64,000 bases of DNA from Serripes groenlandicus (Eukaryota > Mollusca > Bivalvia > Cardiida > Cardiidae): the NCBI GenBank assembly GCA_031761405.1, contig JASEVX010000003.1, positions 149,144,555 to 149,208,554 of the forward strand, written 5' to 3'. Below, in pieces: positions 9,662 through 24,600 of the stretch. Each line of letters starts with the position of its first letter. Positions within the stretch are counted from its first letter, which is position 1. A model generated the notes under the pieces. It had not been told where the DNA came from. It made no database searches and saw only the letters and a list, made by a program, of their open reading frames with translations. The position numbers were made by a program, and so were the translations under genes.

Positions 9662-12600
9662 GTATGTTGGTTTAACCTTTTCCCACATATAGACTCTTTC
9701 TGACAACTCTGCAGCAGACCATTTTTGAAACCATTGTGGCAAAAGTATAAATTGCTCATAATTAGTCATAATGAGCAATTTCTCCTTTTACCACAATGTT
9801 ATCAACTTTATTCAATAATAATACTTTCATTTAAAGAGATTTTCCATAGATTTGCCAAGATGATTTCAAAGTCGTCTGCTGCAGAATTGATGTATGTGGG
9901 AAAGGGTAACCCTTTCCCCCATACAACAATTCTGCAGCAGACGACTTTGAACGTATTTTGTCAAAACATAGAAAATCTCCATGTATATACTTGAATGGAT
10001 AACCTATGACAAAAAGTGGAAAACATTGTGGCAAAAGGAGAAATTGCACGTTCTGTTCAATTTCTTCTTTTGTCACTATGTTTTCAAAAAGCCGTCTGCT
10101 GCAGAGGCGTCAGAAAGCGTCTATATGAGGGAAAGGGTTAAAAACTTGAACCATAACCTTGGTACAGTTGACTTTCTTATATAATTCTCAATTAGAAATT
10201 TTGTACAGTTTCTCCCTAAGCCTTTGCAACAATATTTTTAAATGGGTTTTATTGGTCGGAATCTTACGTTTTCGGCTCTAAGCCATTTTTAGCTTGACTT
10301 TTGAAAAAACGAGAGCTATTGTCATGACCCTGGCGTCGTCCGCGGCGTGGTCGTCCGGTTAAGGTTTTTTGTTCAGCTCAGCTTTTTTTTTCTTTCTGTT
10401 TTTATCCCTATCAGTCGAGCGTCTGTGCCGTACGCGGTGCTCTTGTTAAGAATCAGAACAAAATTCTTTCACCTACTTTACAATCTACTCAAAGTTCCAG
10501 GATGTAACATATGTAGTCACTGTCTCAATAAATCAAGATACTCATAGCCAGGGAAGACATAAAACATTATTTGTTGTTTTTAATTTTGTATGCTAGGTGC
10601 TGCGATGTCATCATCCACTAAATTAAAGAACTTTCAACATAAAAGATTCCCACTTCCTCTGCGTGAAAAGAATTGGGGGAAAAAGGCTGATTAAAACATA
10701 TTCAAGTGTGAAACATATATACATAAATATTGTACCTCTTTTTACAGACATCAGTTTACAGAGGAAGAAATTTGGAAAATATTTAAATGTCTGCATGATG
10801 TTTTGCTGTCAAAGAAAGCTCATAAAACACAGAGTGATGGCCAGGGATTGTTGGTCAAACAATCATTATCACAGGTAGGCTGTTCCAGAGGTCCAGATGA
10901 GGGGTTTTCAGCTCTTTTCCCCACAATATTTCTCTTATTATCCAACTAATCCCTATGATGTTGGTACTCAAAAGAATTGTCTCTAAGAGACAATTCTTTT
11001 GAGTACCCACAGCATAGGGTTTCAGGGTCAAATCAGGATTTTAGAACATGCCAAACACTCCTTATCTAGAGCTCTGGGCTGTTCAGTGTTGATTTGAAGA
11101 TTTCCCCCCATTGATATTTTCAAAGTCGTCTGCTGCAGATTTGTTGAAATGGTTAACCCTTTCCCTCATACGACAATTCTGCAGCAGACGCCTTTGAACA
11201 TATTTTGTCAAAAAATAGAAAATCTCCATAATTGAATGGATAACCATACAACTTAAAGTGGAAAACATTGTGGCAAAGGGAGAAATTGCACGTTTTAAAA
11301 CGTGCAATTTCTCCTTTTGTCACAATGTTTTCAAAAGTCGTCTGCTGCAGATGTTGCAAAATGTATCTACTGGAGGGAAAGGGTTAATTAAGTGCCTTTG
11401 TTGAAAACAAGTATTGAAAACCCCTTGGAAAAGGACAGGCTGATGAATAAGGAATGTGATCTAAAATATTTAGATTTTTACCTTATTCTCCTGTGGGTGG
11501 GAGGGTGGTAGAAATTTAAATTTACCTTTGTCAGTCCATTGGTCCTGTACATGAGTTAATCCATTCCAAAACTTTGTGCTGAGTATATCTAACAAGTATT
11601 GGTTATTGAGTCATGAAACTGAGAATCTTTACGGCAATGTGTAATTGTGCATCCTGTATATATGGTTTTGGTATAAACATAGTAAGCCCCGAATAATTAG
11701 CCTTGTCATACAATAATGAAATGTTACTTACGTCAGGCATCCATGTCTTGATCAATCCTTTCCCACCTATAGACGCTTTCTGACGCATTTGCAGCAAATG
11801 GCTTTTTGAAAACATTGCGACCAAAGAAGAAATTGCCCAAAACGAGCAATTTCTTCTTTCGTCTCCATGTTTTCAACTCTATTCAATTATTGAAATTTAA
11901 TTTACAGAGATTTTCCATATATTTTTCTAGATGTTTTCAAAGTCGTTTGCTGCAGAATTGTTGTATGTGGGAAAGGGTTAAGGGGGCAAGAGTCAGAAGG
12001 TGCATGAATTGTGGACACTTCTAGTTTTGTTTAATTTCAGATGGTCACTGATACGCTATGGTCAAAGATCAATGGCGATGACGAGGATCATCTTGAACAT
12101 GTGATGGGGTGTTGTCATGCGATTATCACATCACCAACAATCAACTATGTCTTCACAGATCGACTTGACCTCATGGTAGGTAACCGTTTACTCAATATCG
12201 AGGGCTTGGCGTGAAACGGTTGTAACTAAAATACGTATTTTTTTACCAAGGTTAATCACCTCGCCATAAAGTCTTTATAAGCGTTAAAATCATTTTTCTT
12301 GGTAAACAATGGAAATTTAGGTGCCATTGCTCGTTGAAGTCGTTCTGAGCAATGGCACCTAAATTTGCATTGTTTACAAAGGGGTCAAAATTGCCCCTAA
12401 ACCAGGGTTTTCGAAATAGGTTTTTAGTTACAACCGTTTCACACCAAGCCCTCGATATAGTACATTAACAATTGTCTTTTTTGAAAAATGCAAAGTATGC
12501 ATTATTAAGTATAGAGTTGGAAATATTGTTTAAAATATTTTTTTTACACCCCCTTCAAAGAAGAGGGGGTATATAGGAGTCACTGTGTCCGGCTGTCTGT

Positions 12601-15600
12601 CTGTCGGTCGGCCGGAAGCCATATTTTGTCTGGCCTATTTCTAACAAACCACTAGGTGGAATTCAATTAAATTTTACATGAAGCTTCTATACCAAGAGGA
12701 AATGTGCATATCCTAAAGGGGTTACAATTGCGTGTTATGGCCCTTTTACTTATTAAGTTATGGTGTAGGTCAAGGTGCTGTTTAGGGGGTATTTATCATC
12801 TTCAGTGATAGTTCTAGTTATTTTGAACATGTCATCTTTTCCACATCGTTATCTAAAGGTATAGTTATTTGTATGTGTCGGGAAGAGTGTCCAGTAGTAT
12901 TATTTGAGCCATTTCATAGTATAACCTACCATAGTGTTTGAGAATGAACAATGGGTCTGATTAGATTGGGGATGAAGAGCAACAATATCAATCCAGGGTT
13001 TGGGAGTTTAAAACACTGCTTGGTCATTAATTCTTTTTACGGTCATAGTGGAGTGCCCTTGGGCAAGGCACATTTTCTAGCCTAGTACTGGTTTGTTTAC
13101 CCAGGGATCATGAATAAGTGAACTGTCGCCGTGATAAAACTGAAATAAAGTTGAAAGCAGCGTAAAACCCTAATAAATAAATAAATTAATACTTTTTAGA
13201 TAATTGACAAAAGTAATACCGCTTTCTTCCACAATTGGGCCTCAAGTAGTCTATGTGGGAAGGGAGTCGTTAGCTTGGGAAGAATGCTGTGTGGAGTTCT
13301 GGTTCGAGAAATCCAGGAAACACATGATGAGGTGAACATGCTGCCTGGATATAATCAAAGACTGTTGAAAATGATGTGGGTCATATATTTGTATGTTCAT
13401 CAGTGCCTGAAACGGCCGGTCGCCCACTCGCCTGAGGCGACCACTTTTGTGTCAGGGCGACCAGAAGTTGTCCAAAGACAAGTAATTACTGGCCCAAAAT
13501 AAAACGTCTGGGCGACTGCTAATTTAGCCTTACAAATCGATAGACTGAATATTTAATTTACCAATCTGCAGGACAGAGAACATTTATGTAATGCAGTATC
13601 GATATCCTTACGAAATCCGCCATATTGTTGATTTGCATGATACCGTGATATCTCGCGAATCATAAAACAATAATATTTTCTTTCAAAGTTTCTCGGAAAA
13701 ACCTAGTCTATTTTAAGAACTGAAAGTAATGGTTCCCGTTTTCTACTAAGCTTATTTACGTAAATCGGAAACCAAATCGATCGGTCATTGAAGCCATGTA
13801 ATTTCAAAATATACCTTTCTATAAATAACTCACTAAAATACTGTAACCTAGTAAGTTGATCACGTGATCAGTGTTTTGTTGCTTTGCTAATTTGTAATCT
13901 CGCGAAACAGTTAAAAGGAGAGATTCATCTTAATATAGCTTTGTACTCGAAGAAATAACACCACGTGATATTTTCGCAGGCATTCAATCACGTGATTTTT
14001 TTCGCGCGCTTTCTGTAGTAAACAAATCTATTACACAGGAAAGAATTTCTCATATATCACCATGCGATACATATTTACAGGGTTCGAATTTAAGCAAACT
14101 CGCGAATTCCGAGGTAAGATTTGAGGCACCAGCATATTTTTTGGGGAGTGAAATTTTTCGGCCGAGTAATATGCATTTCTAATCGTCGATCTTTCACAGG
14201 GTTATTTCTTTGACAAATCGCGGTAATTGCAGTTCATTTCCGAGATTTACCGAGTGGCTAGGAAGGAATATACTTTCAGTTTTGCAATATTAGCCAAAGT
14301 TTACAATCGATACATGTCTTATGCATATTCAATGGCCCCAATATTGATGACGTTTACCGCATATATTTTGGCTTTCGAATAAAATTAGTTTTGATTTACA
14401 TTTCGCAAATACGATTGGCTGGAATGGTCACGTGTATATTTTCGGTTTTCCCAAGTTGTATTTTTGCACTTAACGCACACCCTCTACATGATAAAAAGGG
14501 CTGTGACCTATCCAAAAAATCTTTTCTGTACTTATATGTTTACACTTGAGACCACAAAAAACATTGATAGCATAGAACTCTTCAAATTGAAGAGCATTTG
14601 CAAAACAACAAAGTCACTGAAACAGGGCAGCTTGTATGATTTTAGGTCATTCAACATTCATATTAGTTTATTAATCCTCCCCTCCCAGAAAATAAATTAT
14701 TTTTCCGACCTACCGACCCACCTCTAAGATCTAAGGTCGATAAAGGGCAAACAAACAGTTTTTAGCTCCACTGGCTGAAAGCCAGTCGAGCTTATGTCCT
14801 GGCGAATTGTCCGTCGTGCGTGCGTGCGTGCGTGCGTGCGTTAACTTTTTCCTTTAAACGACTTCTTCTCCCTAACCACTTGGCCAATTTGGTTGAAACT
14901 TCATGGGAAGCATCCTCTCAATGTCCTCTACTAAATTCCTTCAAATTTTTTTGATCCATTCAAAATTCTGGTTTCCATGGCAACCGAAAGAAAAAAATAG
15001 TGAGAACTTAAAAAATCTTCTTCTCCGAAAGTGTCAGGCCGATTTTCAAATAATTTTGTAGAAATGTTCTTTGGGTGACCCTTTATTAGATTCCTTCAAG
15101 AAATTTTGATTGGGCGAAAAACATGGCCGCCAGGGGGCGGGGCTTTTTTGCCTTATATAGCTATAGTGAAAACTTAAATAATCTTCTTCTCAAAAAGTGT
15201 TCAGCAGATTTTCAAATAATTATGTAGAAATGTTCCGTGGGTGACCCTCTATCAGATTCCTTCAAGCCATGTTGATTGGTAAAAAAACATGGCCGTCACA
15301 GGGCGGGGCTATTTTGCCTATATGGCTAAAGAGCAAACTTAAAAAATCTTCTCCTCCAAAAGTGTCAGGCCGATTTTCAAATAATTTTGTAGAAATGTTC
15401 CTTGTGTGAACCTTAATTAGATTCCTTCAAGAAATGTTGATTGGGCGAAAAACATGGCCGCCAGGGGGCGGGGCTTTTTTGCGTTATATAGCTATAGTGA
15501 AAACTTAAAACATCTTCTTTTCCGAAAGTGTTCAGCCGATTTTCAAATAATTTTGTAGAAATGTTCATTTGGTGACCCTCTATCAGATTCCTTCAAGCCA

Positions 15601-18600
15601 TGTTGATTGGTCGAAAAACATGGCCGCCAGAGGGCGGGGCTATTTTGACTTATATGACCATAGTGAAAACTTAAAAAATCTTCTCCTTCGAAAGTGTCAG
15701 GCATATTTTCAAATAATTTTGCAGAAACATTCCTTTGGTGACACTCTACAAGATTCCTTTAAGCCATGGTGGTTGGTAAAAAAAATAGCCACCACGGGGC
15801 AGGGCTGTTTGGAGATTTTATTTTTGCCTTATGGCCGTGGAGCGATACTGGCCCTCTTGGGCCTCTTGTTTATTGATGGCTTGAAGAGTTTGCCTCTGAA
15901 TGGTTGGCAAATTCAAGAAGAAAGAGGCGATTAATGTCGGACTATAAATCAAGAAAACAAAAACAAAATGTTTTGACTAAGCTATGTCAAATTGTAAACA
16001 TTTACTGAACAGAACTTGACAATATAAGAATAACCAGCATTCTATATCAGGAACTGAACTGTTGTTTTACATGTTACATTTGTCACTAACAGTTTATTCT
16101 TTATTAAAATACTCATGGTTGTTTGGGCGTTACTCATCACTCAAAATTTTCATGAGTAATTACTCCTCTTGCCAAAAAATTATCTGGAGCCCTGGATCAT
16201 CATAATAGATTTATATGCTTGAAATGCCGATGAATATTTACATAGATGATATTGATTTAAAGTCCTCTCCCACACGGGTGAGGAAAATCCCCGGGTTTTT
16301 ACTATAGGAGTTCCTTTGACCCTACACAGCAAAATAAAATGTCAAAAGTGTGTAAGGGTCAGAGAAGGCTCGGATTATCTGAAATATAAAAAGTCCTTAA
16401 AATTGTTCCAGTTACATTTTATATCTTTACACATCCCCCACAACTTCTTAAAAATACGGTGCGAACGGACCCAGGGCAAAAATAAAAACCAGGGCGAACG
16501 AGAAACAGGGGCAAAAATTTGTCCAAAATATTTGGGCTTGCACTATATCATTTGGGCCAGTAATCCTAAAATTTTACTTGCCCAAATTTTTTTTTTTCGG
16601 GCCAGCCTTTGGCTGGCCCTCATTTCAGGCACTGGTTCATCTTTGCAATAACAATTTTATTACAGTTTCTTTTATTTAACAATCATTTCATAAAATTAAG
16701 CATGTTGTCCTATTTGATTACTAGCCATGGGTACTGCATATTATATTACAATTAGTAATTATGTGATGAGACACTTTCAAAACAACCTTTGCTAGTGAAG
16801 ATGGTCTTCCTTTGACGGGTCTTGTATTCTGTATGATTGTAGGTCAGTCTGCTGGGATGTTTATGTACCTTGCTGTATAAGAATATAGTGGATGGAAGGG
16901 AGCATACACAGTTAAACACACTCATAGAAGTTACCACAGACTTGTTTATCAAATGTCAGCACTCAGCTCATGACCAGAATATGGTGAGTATAGGTTACCC
17001 TTTCCCTAATACAGGAGACATTGGATGTGTTTGAAGCAGAAGGAGCAATTTTTCTTTTCCCCACAATATTTTGAACTCTGTAGCAAACCTATTTTCTTTT
17101 ATGACATGACAATGCTTGTATCTGATCTAATATACCCATTACCTATTTCTTTATATATAACGTGTGTAAAATAACATGACCGAATACTAGGAAAATGACG
17201 TCATAACGTTAGTCACTTTGGCGCAGAAACCCGTAAATTTCATCTAGAAATATTGTAAACGTTAAGTACATATTATCAAAATACGGCTCATAAGTCACTT
17301 TATGTGATAAAATGAATATCTCATGAGTGTTATTTAGAATCACTTTAAATAAACTCCTTTACTATTAAGCTGAATATGCCTTCGGCATAATTATTGGCGG
17401 CATTGTTATATGGTTTACTGACGAAATTAAAATAGCTTTGGGGGAAAACCCTATTTTCTTTTTGTGTATCGTCATGTGATAAAAAGAATCTGACATTCGT
17501 TGTCATTTCATAACAAGTTTTATTAAACTCGTCCAAAAAATTTGTTATTAAGCTCGCCAAATGCTCGCTTAATAAATTTCTTGAACTCGTTTAATAAAAC
17601 TTTATATGAAATGACAACGAATGTCAGATCCTATATAAATAATATATTTTACAGTCCTCTCTGAAAATATCGTTGGGAAAAATGTGGTGACTAAAAGTTA
17701 GGAAAATTAATCATGATACAGGCCCAAACCTATCCCATCTGCAGATGACGTTTGAAATCATTGGGGCAAATGTAGAAATCTCACATAATTAGCAACATCT
17801 CCTTTTGCCACAGTGCTTTCAAATCCATTCATTACTCTTGCTTTCATTCATAGAACAATGGGCTAAGTCTATGTGGAAAAGCAGCCAGTTGCTTGGGAAG
17901 ATTGTTGTGTGGAGTACTGGTGTGAGAAAACCAGGAAATGCATGAGTAGGTGAACTGGCCGACGTGATATCACTGAGAAATTGTTAAAAACGGCGTTAAA
18001 CCCCAATCAATCAATCAATCATTCATAGAAATTCCCATTATTTTGCCAACATGTTTTTTAAGTGGTCTACTGGAGATTTGATGTAGGTGGGAGCGGGTTA
18101 AAAGCATTACACAAGTGGGAAAGAAAGTGTTCATTTGGCAAAAAAGGTCTCCATCATACCTTAACCCTTTCCCACCTATAGATACATTTTGACGCATCTG
18201 CAGCAGAAGACTTTTGAAAACAGTGACAAAAGAAGAAATTACTCAAAATGAGCATTTTCTCCTTTTGCCACAATGTTCTCAACTTTTTTACACCTACATT
18301 TATAGGTTTTCATGTTTTTGCCTAGATGTTTTCAAAGTCGTCTGCTGCAGATCTGTTGTATGTGAGAAAGGGCAAAGTAAAAGTGTTTCGTTAGATTGAC
18401 ATAGACAGTTTTTAAAGGTGTGAACAAGAAAAGATTTTGCAGAGATTAGTATTTTATTTATTTATTTTTTTAGTTTTTAGAAAAATGACATTTGTTCAAA
18501 AACTGCCCTATGATGTAAATAAGCAATCAGAGATTTGGTGTGGCTCTGGCATTACAGACTGGCTGAGTTTTCATTCAAGACATGCTGTTGATCTTAGCTT

Positions 18601-21600
18601 GCTCCTTCCTTTAGTCTGTACTTCACCTTTCATGACTATTGCCGGTCTGTAAATGTTGAGGGCCACATATCAACCAATGATACGTGATTATGAGAGCTGA
18701 GGGCACCATTATGGTTTTAACATTTTCCCACATGTCGACGTATCTGCATCATACAATTTTGCAAACATTGTCACCAAAGCAGAATTAGCTCATTTTGGAA
18801 TGATTTCTTCTGTTACAATGATTTCAACTTTGTTGAATAAATTATTAATCTTTCATATATTGATGGTTTCCAGTCATTTTCCACAATTTTGCCTAGATGT
18901 AGTCATCTGCTGCAGATTTGTTGTATGTGGGAAATGATTAATTAATCAACAGTGAACAACTGAATATGTTCCACAGACGTCTGCATTCAAAATTTGGTAG
19001 ATGCAACACCTTCAAGAATGCTCATCTATATAAATCCATGTATACCTGTTACAAGTGAAGAGTGTTTTTAATTATGTAAACCTAGTGAAAGAAACGAGCA
19101 GAGCTTTCTATTATGAAATGCAGTTGTATGGGTAACATATTCAGGAGTCTACGGTTGATTATTTACATAAATATAACAGAGATCCTGTCTAAATATTTAA
19201 ATAACTTCCTGATACACTAATTAAATTTTGAAAGGTATGATATTGATAAAGTTGTCTGCTTTTAAATGATCTGAAGAAATTAAAAGATTTAAAAGTTTTG
19301 TTACATACTTGAAAACTATGTTGGAAAAGAAGAAATTACTTATTTTGAATATTTCTTTTGCAACAAACCAAAAGCTTCGGTCTCCCTCGTTAAAATGACA
19401 TAAACAGTTCTTATGAGTGCCAATGAAATGAGGGTTTTGCCAAGAAATATATTTCTTTACAAAAACCAAGTGTTTCATCGTCGTCTTCTACTGAGAAAAG
19501 CGACCTTGTTTCAAATACCGCCCTATGATGTAAAATAACAATCTGAGATTTGGTGTCGCTCTGGCATAACAAACTGGCTTAGTTTTCTTTCAAGACATGC
19601 TGTTGATCTTGACTTGCACCTTTCTTTAGTCTGTATTTCACGTTTCATGACTATTGCCGGTCTGTAAATGTTGAGGGCCACATATCAACCAATGATACGT
19701 GATTATGAGAGCTGAGGGCACCATTATGGTTTTAACATTTTCCCACATGTCGACGTATCTGCATCATACAATTTTGCAAACATTGTCACCAAAGCAGAAT
19801 TAGCTCATTTTGGAATGATTTCTTCTGTTACAATGATTTCAACTTTGTTGAATAAATTATTAATCTTTCATTAATTGATGGTTTCCAGTCATTTTCCACA
19901 ATTTTGCCTAGATGTAGTCATCTGCTGCAGATTTGTTGCATGTTGGAAATGATTAATTAATTGGAGGTGAACAACTGAATATGTTCCACAGGCGACTGGA
20001 ATCCGCTGTGGTTGAGTGGTTAGCGTCGGGGATTTCGAAACCGGGTGTCCCGGGTTCGATCCCCAGTCGCGGCACTACGGTCATGGTGGAGTGCCCTTGG
20101 GCAAGGCACATTTTCTAGCCTAGTACTGGTTTGTTTACCCAGGGATCAGGAATAATTAAAATTAATTGCGCGCTAAATGACCTTAGCTGTCGATGCGCCA
20201 TAAAACAATATACATTCATTCATTCCACAGGCGACTGCATTCAAAATTTGGTAGATGCAGCACCTTCAAGAATGTCCATCTATATAAATACATGTATACC
20301 TGTTACAAGTGAAGAGTGTTTTTAATTATGTAAACCTAGTGAAAGAAACGAGCAGAGCTTTCTATTTAGAAATGCAGTTGTATGGGTAACATATTCAGGA
20401 ATATAACAGAGATCCTGTCTAAATATTTAAATAACTTCCTGATACACTAATTAAATGTTTCAAAGGTATGATATTGATAAAGTTGTCTGCTTTTAAATGA
20501 TCTGAAGAAATTAAAAGATATAAATTTTTGTTACATACTTGAAAACTATGTTGGAAAAGAAGAAATTACTTATTTTGAATATTTCTTTTGCAACAAACCA
20601 AAAGCTTCGGTCCCTCGTTAAAATGACATAAACAGTTCTTATGAGTGCCAATGAAACGAGGGTTTTGGCAAGAAATATTTTTCTTTACAAAAACAAATGA
20701 TACGTGATTATGAGAGCTGAGGGCTGTATTATGGTTTTAACCTTTTTCCACAAGCAGGCTTATCTTCAGCAAATAAGTTTTTAAAACATTTTCACCAAAG
20801 CAGAAATATCTCATTTTGTATGATTGCTACCGTTACAATGTTTTCGACTTTATTCAATGAATTATTCTTTCATATATATAGAGATGTTTCATTATATTAT
20901 GTTTGCCTAGATGTAGTCATCTGCTGCAGATTTGTTGTATGTAGGAAATGGTTAATACATTGACATTGTGTATGATTTCTCCTTTGACAATGGTTTCAAC
21001 TTGATTCAATAAATTATTTTTTCACGCATATATATGTAGTCGTCTGCTGTAGATTTGTTGTATGTGGGAAATGGTTAATAAAAAAATATCAGAAAGTGAG
21101 AAAAATACCCAAACTTTAAAATGCTTTTCCTCCATAATCTGCTTGTTCGATTCCAAGATAATTTGATAGAAATGTTCTTTGTAAAAAAAAACAAGTGTTT
21201 CATTGTCTTCTACTGAGAAAAGTGACCTTGGTTCAATAACCGCCCTATGATGTAAAATAACAATCTGAGACTTGGGTGTGGCTCTGGCATTTCAAACTGG
21301 CTTAGTTTACATTCAAGACATGCTGTTGATCTTGACTTGCACCTTCCTTTAGTCTGTACTTCACCTTTCATGACTATTGCCAGTCTGTCAATGTTGAGGG
21401 CCACATATCAACCAATGATACGTGATTATGAGAGCTGAGGGCAGTATTATGGTTTTAACCTTTTCCCACATGTCGACGTATCTGCATCAAACAATTTTAC
21501 AAACATTGTCACCAAAGCAGAAATAGCTCATTTTGTATAACAAATCTGCAGCATACTTTGAAAACATCTTTTTATATATATACATATAAATAGAGTGAAA

Positions 21601-24600
21601 AACATCACCGGTATGCTAAAAGAAGAACTTGCTCATCATGAGCAATCTCCTTTTGGTACAGTGTTTCAAAATTTATCTGTATAATAGAAAGGGTGGACAT
21701 GATGGCTTGTAGAGATTTCTATTAAGGAATGCAGTAGTATTAGTAACATATTCAGGTGTCTTTGGTCAATTACTTACCTCAATATTAACAAAGATATCTT
21801 GTTCAATCATTTAATAACTATTAACTTGATAAACTAAATGTTTCTCTGGTAACAATTTTAAAGAACAATTTTTCTATGGTTTGTAAATTGTAGAGCCATT
21901 ATGCTTTGAAATAATCCAAGATAAAACAAAGAAAGATCTAAAATATGAAGAGATATAAATTGAAACTGACGTGTAAACATTGTAGAAAAAGGCAGATTGG
22001 CTCATTTTGAATATTTTCTTCAGAAAACTAAAAGCTTTGATCACTTATTAAAAGAACACATACAATTCTTATGATTGCCAACAAAATATTGGTTCAAAAA
22101 CTGCCCTATGATGTAAAATAACAATCTGAGATTTGGTGTGGCTCTGGCATTACAGGCTGGCTTAATTTTCATTCAAGACATGCTGTTGATCTTGACTTGC
22201 ACCTTCCTTTAGTCTGTAACTCACCTTTTATGACTAATGCTGGTCTGTAAATGTTGAGGGCCACATATCAACCAATGATACGTGATTATGAGAGCTGAGG
22301 GCACCATTATGGTTTTAACTTTTTCCACAAGCAGGCTTATCTTCAGAAAATAAGTTTTTAAAACATTTTCACCAAAGCAGAAATAGCTCATTTTGTATGA
22401 TTGCTAATGTTACAATGTTTTCGACTTTTTTCAATGAATTATTCTTTCATATATATGGAGATGTTTCATTATATTATGTTTGCCTAGAGGTAGTCATCTG
22501 CTGCAGATTTGTTGTATGTGGGAAATGGTTAATAAATTGACATTGTGTATGATTTCTCCTTTGACAATGTTTTCAATTTGATTCAATAAATTATTTTTTC
22601 AATCATATAGATGTAGTCGTCTGCTGCAGATTTGTTGTATGTGGGAAATGGTTAATAAAAAAAATATCAGAAAGTGAGAAAAATACCCAAACTTAAAATC
22701 CGTTTCCTCCATAATCTGCTTGTTCAATTCCAAGATAATTTGATAGAAATGTTCTTTGAAAAAACACAAGTGTTTCATTGTCTTCTACTGAGAAAAGTGA
22801 CCTTGGTTCAATAACCGCCCTATGATGTAAGATAACAATCTGAGACTTGGGTGTGGCTTTGGCATTTCAGACTGGCTTAGTTTTTATTCAAGACATGCTG
22901 TTGATCTTGATTTGCACCTTCCTTTAGTCTGTATTTCACGTTTCATGACTATTGCCGGTCTGTAAATGTTGAGGGCCACATATCAACCAATGATACGTGA
23001 TTATGAGAGCTGAGGGCACCATTATGGTTTTAACATTTTCCAACAAGCAGGCTTATCTGAATCAAACAAGTTTTGACCAAAGCAGAAATAGCTCATTTTG
23101 TATAACAAATCTGCAGCAGATGACTTTGAAAACATCTTTGGGAATGTATGGAAGATCTAATATAATAAAAGTACAAATGTTAAATAAAGTGAAAAACATG
23201 ACTGGTATGCTAAAAGGAGAAATTGCTCATCATGAGCAATCTCCTTTTGGTAGTGTTTCAAAATTTATCTGTATAATAGAAAGGAAGGACATGATGGCTT
23301 GTAGAGATTTCTATTAAGGAATGGAGTAGTATTAGTAACAAATTCAGGTGTCTTTGGTCAATTACTTACCTCAATATTAACGAAGATATCTTGTTCAACC
23401 ATTTAATAACTATTAACTTGATAAACTAAATGTTTCTCCGGTAACATTATTAAAGAACAGTCTTTCTATGGTTTGTAAATTGTAGAGCCATTATGCTTTG
23501 AAATGATTCGAGATAAAAAGGAGAAAGATATAAATTAATTCTGACGTGTAAACATTGTAGAAAAAGGCGGATTGGCTCATTTTGAATATTTTCTTCTGCA
23601 AACTAAAAGCTTTGATCACTTATTAAACAATATACAATACACATACAATTCTTATGAGTGCCAACAAAATGGGGTTTGCGAAGAAATATTTTCTTTAAAA
23701 AAATAAGTGTTTTTCTCCCTGTCGCCTGAGTAAACTGCCCTATGATGTAAAAAACAACAACTGAGGTTTGGTGTGGTTCTAACATTTCAGACTGGCTTAG
23801 TTTTCATTCAAGACATGCTGTTGATCTTGACTTGCATCTTCCTTTAGTCTGTACTTCACCTTTCATGACTAATGCTGGTCTGTAAATGTTGAGGGCCACA
23901 TATCAACCAATGATACATGATTATGAGAGCTGAGGGCAGTATTATGGTTTTAACTTTTTCCACAAGCAGGCTTATCTTCAGCAAATAAGTTTTTAAAACA
24001 TTTTCACCAAAGCAGAAATAGCTCATTTTGTATGATTGCTACTGTGACAATGTTTTCGACTTTATTCAATGAATTATTCTTTCATATATATGGAGATGTT
24101 TCATAATATTATGTTTGCCTAGATGTAGTCATCTGTTGCAGATTTGTTGTATGTGCGTAAAGGTTAATAAATTGACATTGTGTATGATTTCTCCTTTGAC
24201 AATGGTTTCAACTTGATTCAATAAATTATTTTTTCACACATATAGATGTAGTCGTCTGTTGTAGATTTTTTGTATGCGGGAAATGGTTAATAAAAATATC
24301 AGAAAGTGAGAAAAATACCCAAACTTTAAAATGCTTTTCCTCCATAATCTGCTTGTTCGATTCCAAGATAATTTGATAGAAATGTTCTTTGAAAAAAAAC
24401 CAAGTGTTTCATTGTCTTCTATTGAGAAAAGTGACATTGGTTCAATACCGCCCTATGATGTAAAATAACAATCTGAGACTTGGGTGTGGCTTTGGCATTT
24501 CAGACTGGCTTAGTTTTTATTCAAGACATGCTGTTGATCTTGATTTGCACCTTCATTTAGTCTGTATTTCACGTTTCATGACTATTGCCGGTCTGTAAAT

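Larger units (their letters stand above)
13401..16634. mobile_element. TIR DNA transposon of 3.2 kb, non-autonomous, hAT-like with 6-bp target duplication
   Basis: CAGTGCCTGAAA at the left end matches the inverted TTTCAGGCACTG at the right end. GTTCAT is duplicated at 13395-13400 and 16635-16640. Inner parts of the arms share ATTACTGGCCCAAA. No transposase ORF is present. A Helitron-like element is nested at 14764. CAG...CTG ends with a 6-bp duplication suggest a hAT6-type relative; the class is inferred. Confidence 0.8.

Noticed and set aside
20131..20325. ORF ending NLVDAAPSRMSIYINTCIPV considered as a URB2 exon in intron 4
   Set aside because: The same DNA occurs in the sister repeat unit near 18980, it runs into a stop without a donor, and the exon 4-5 phases already match.
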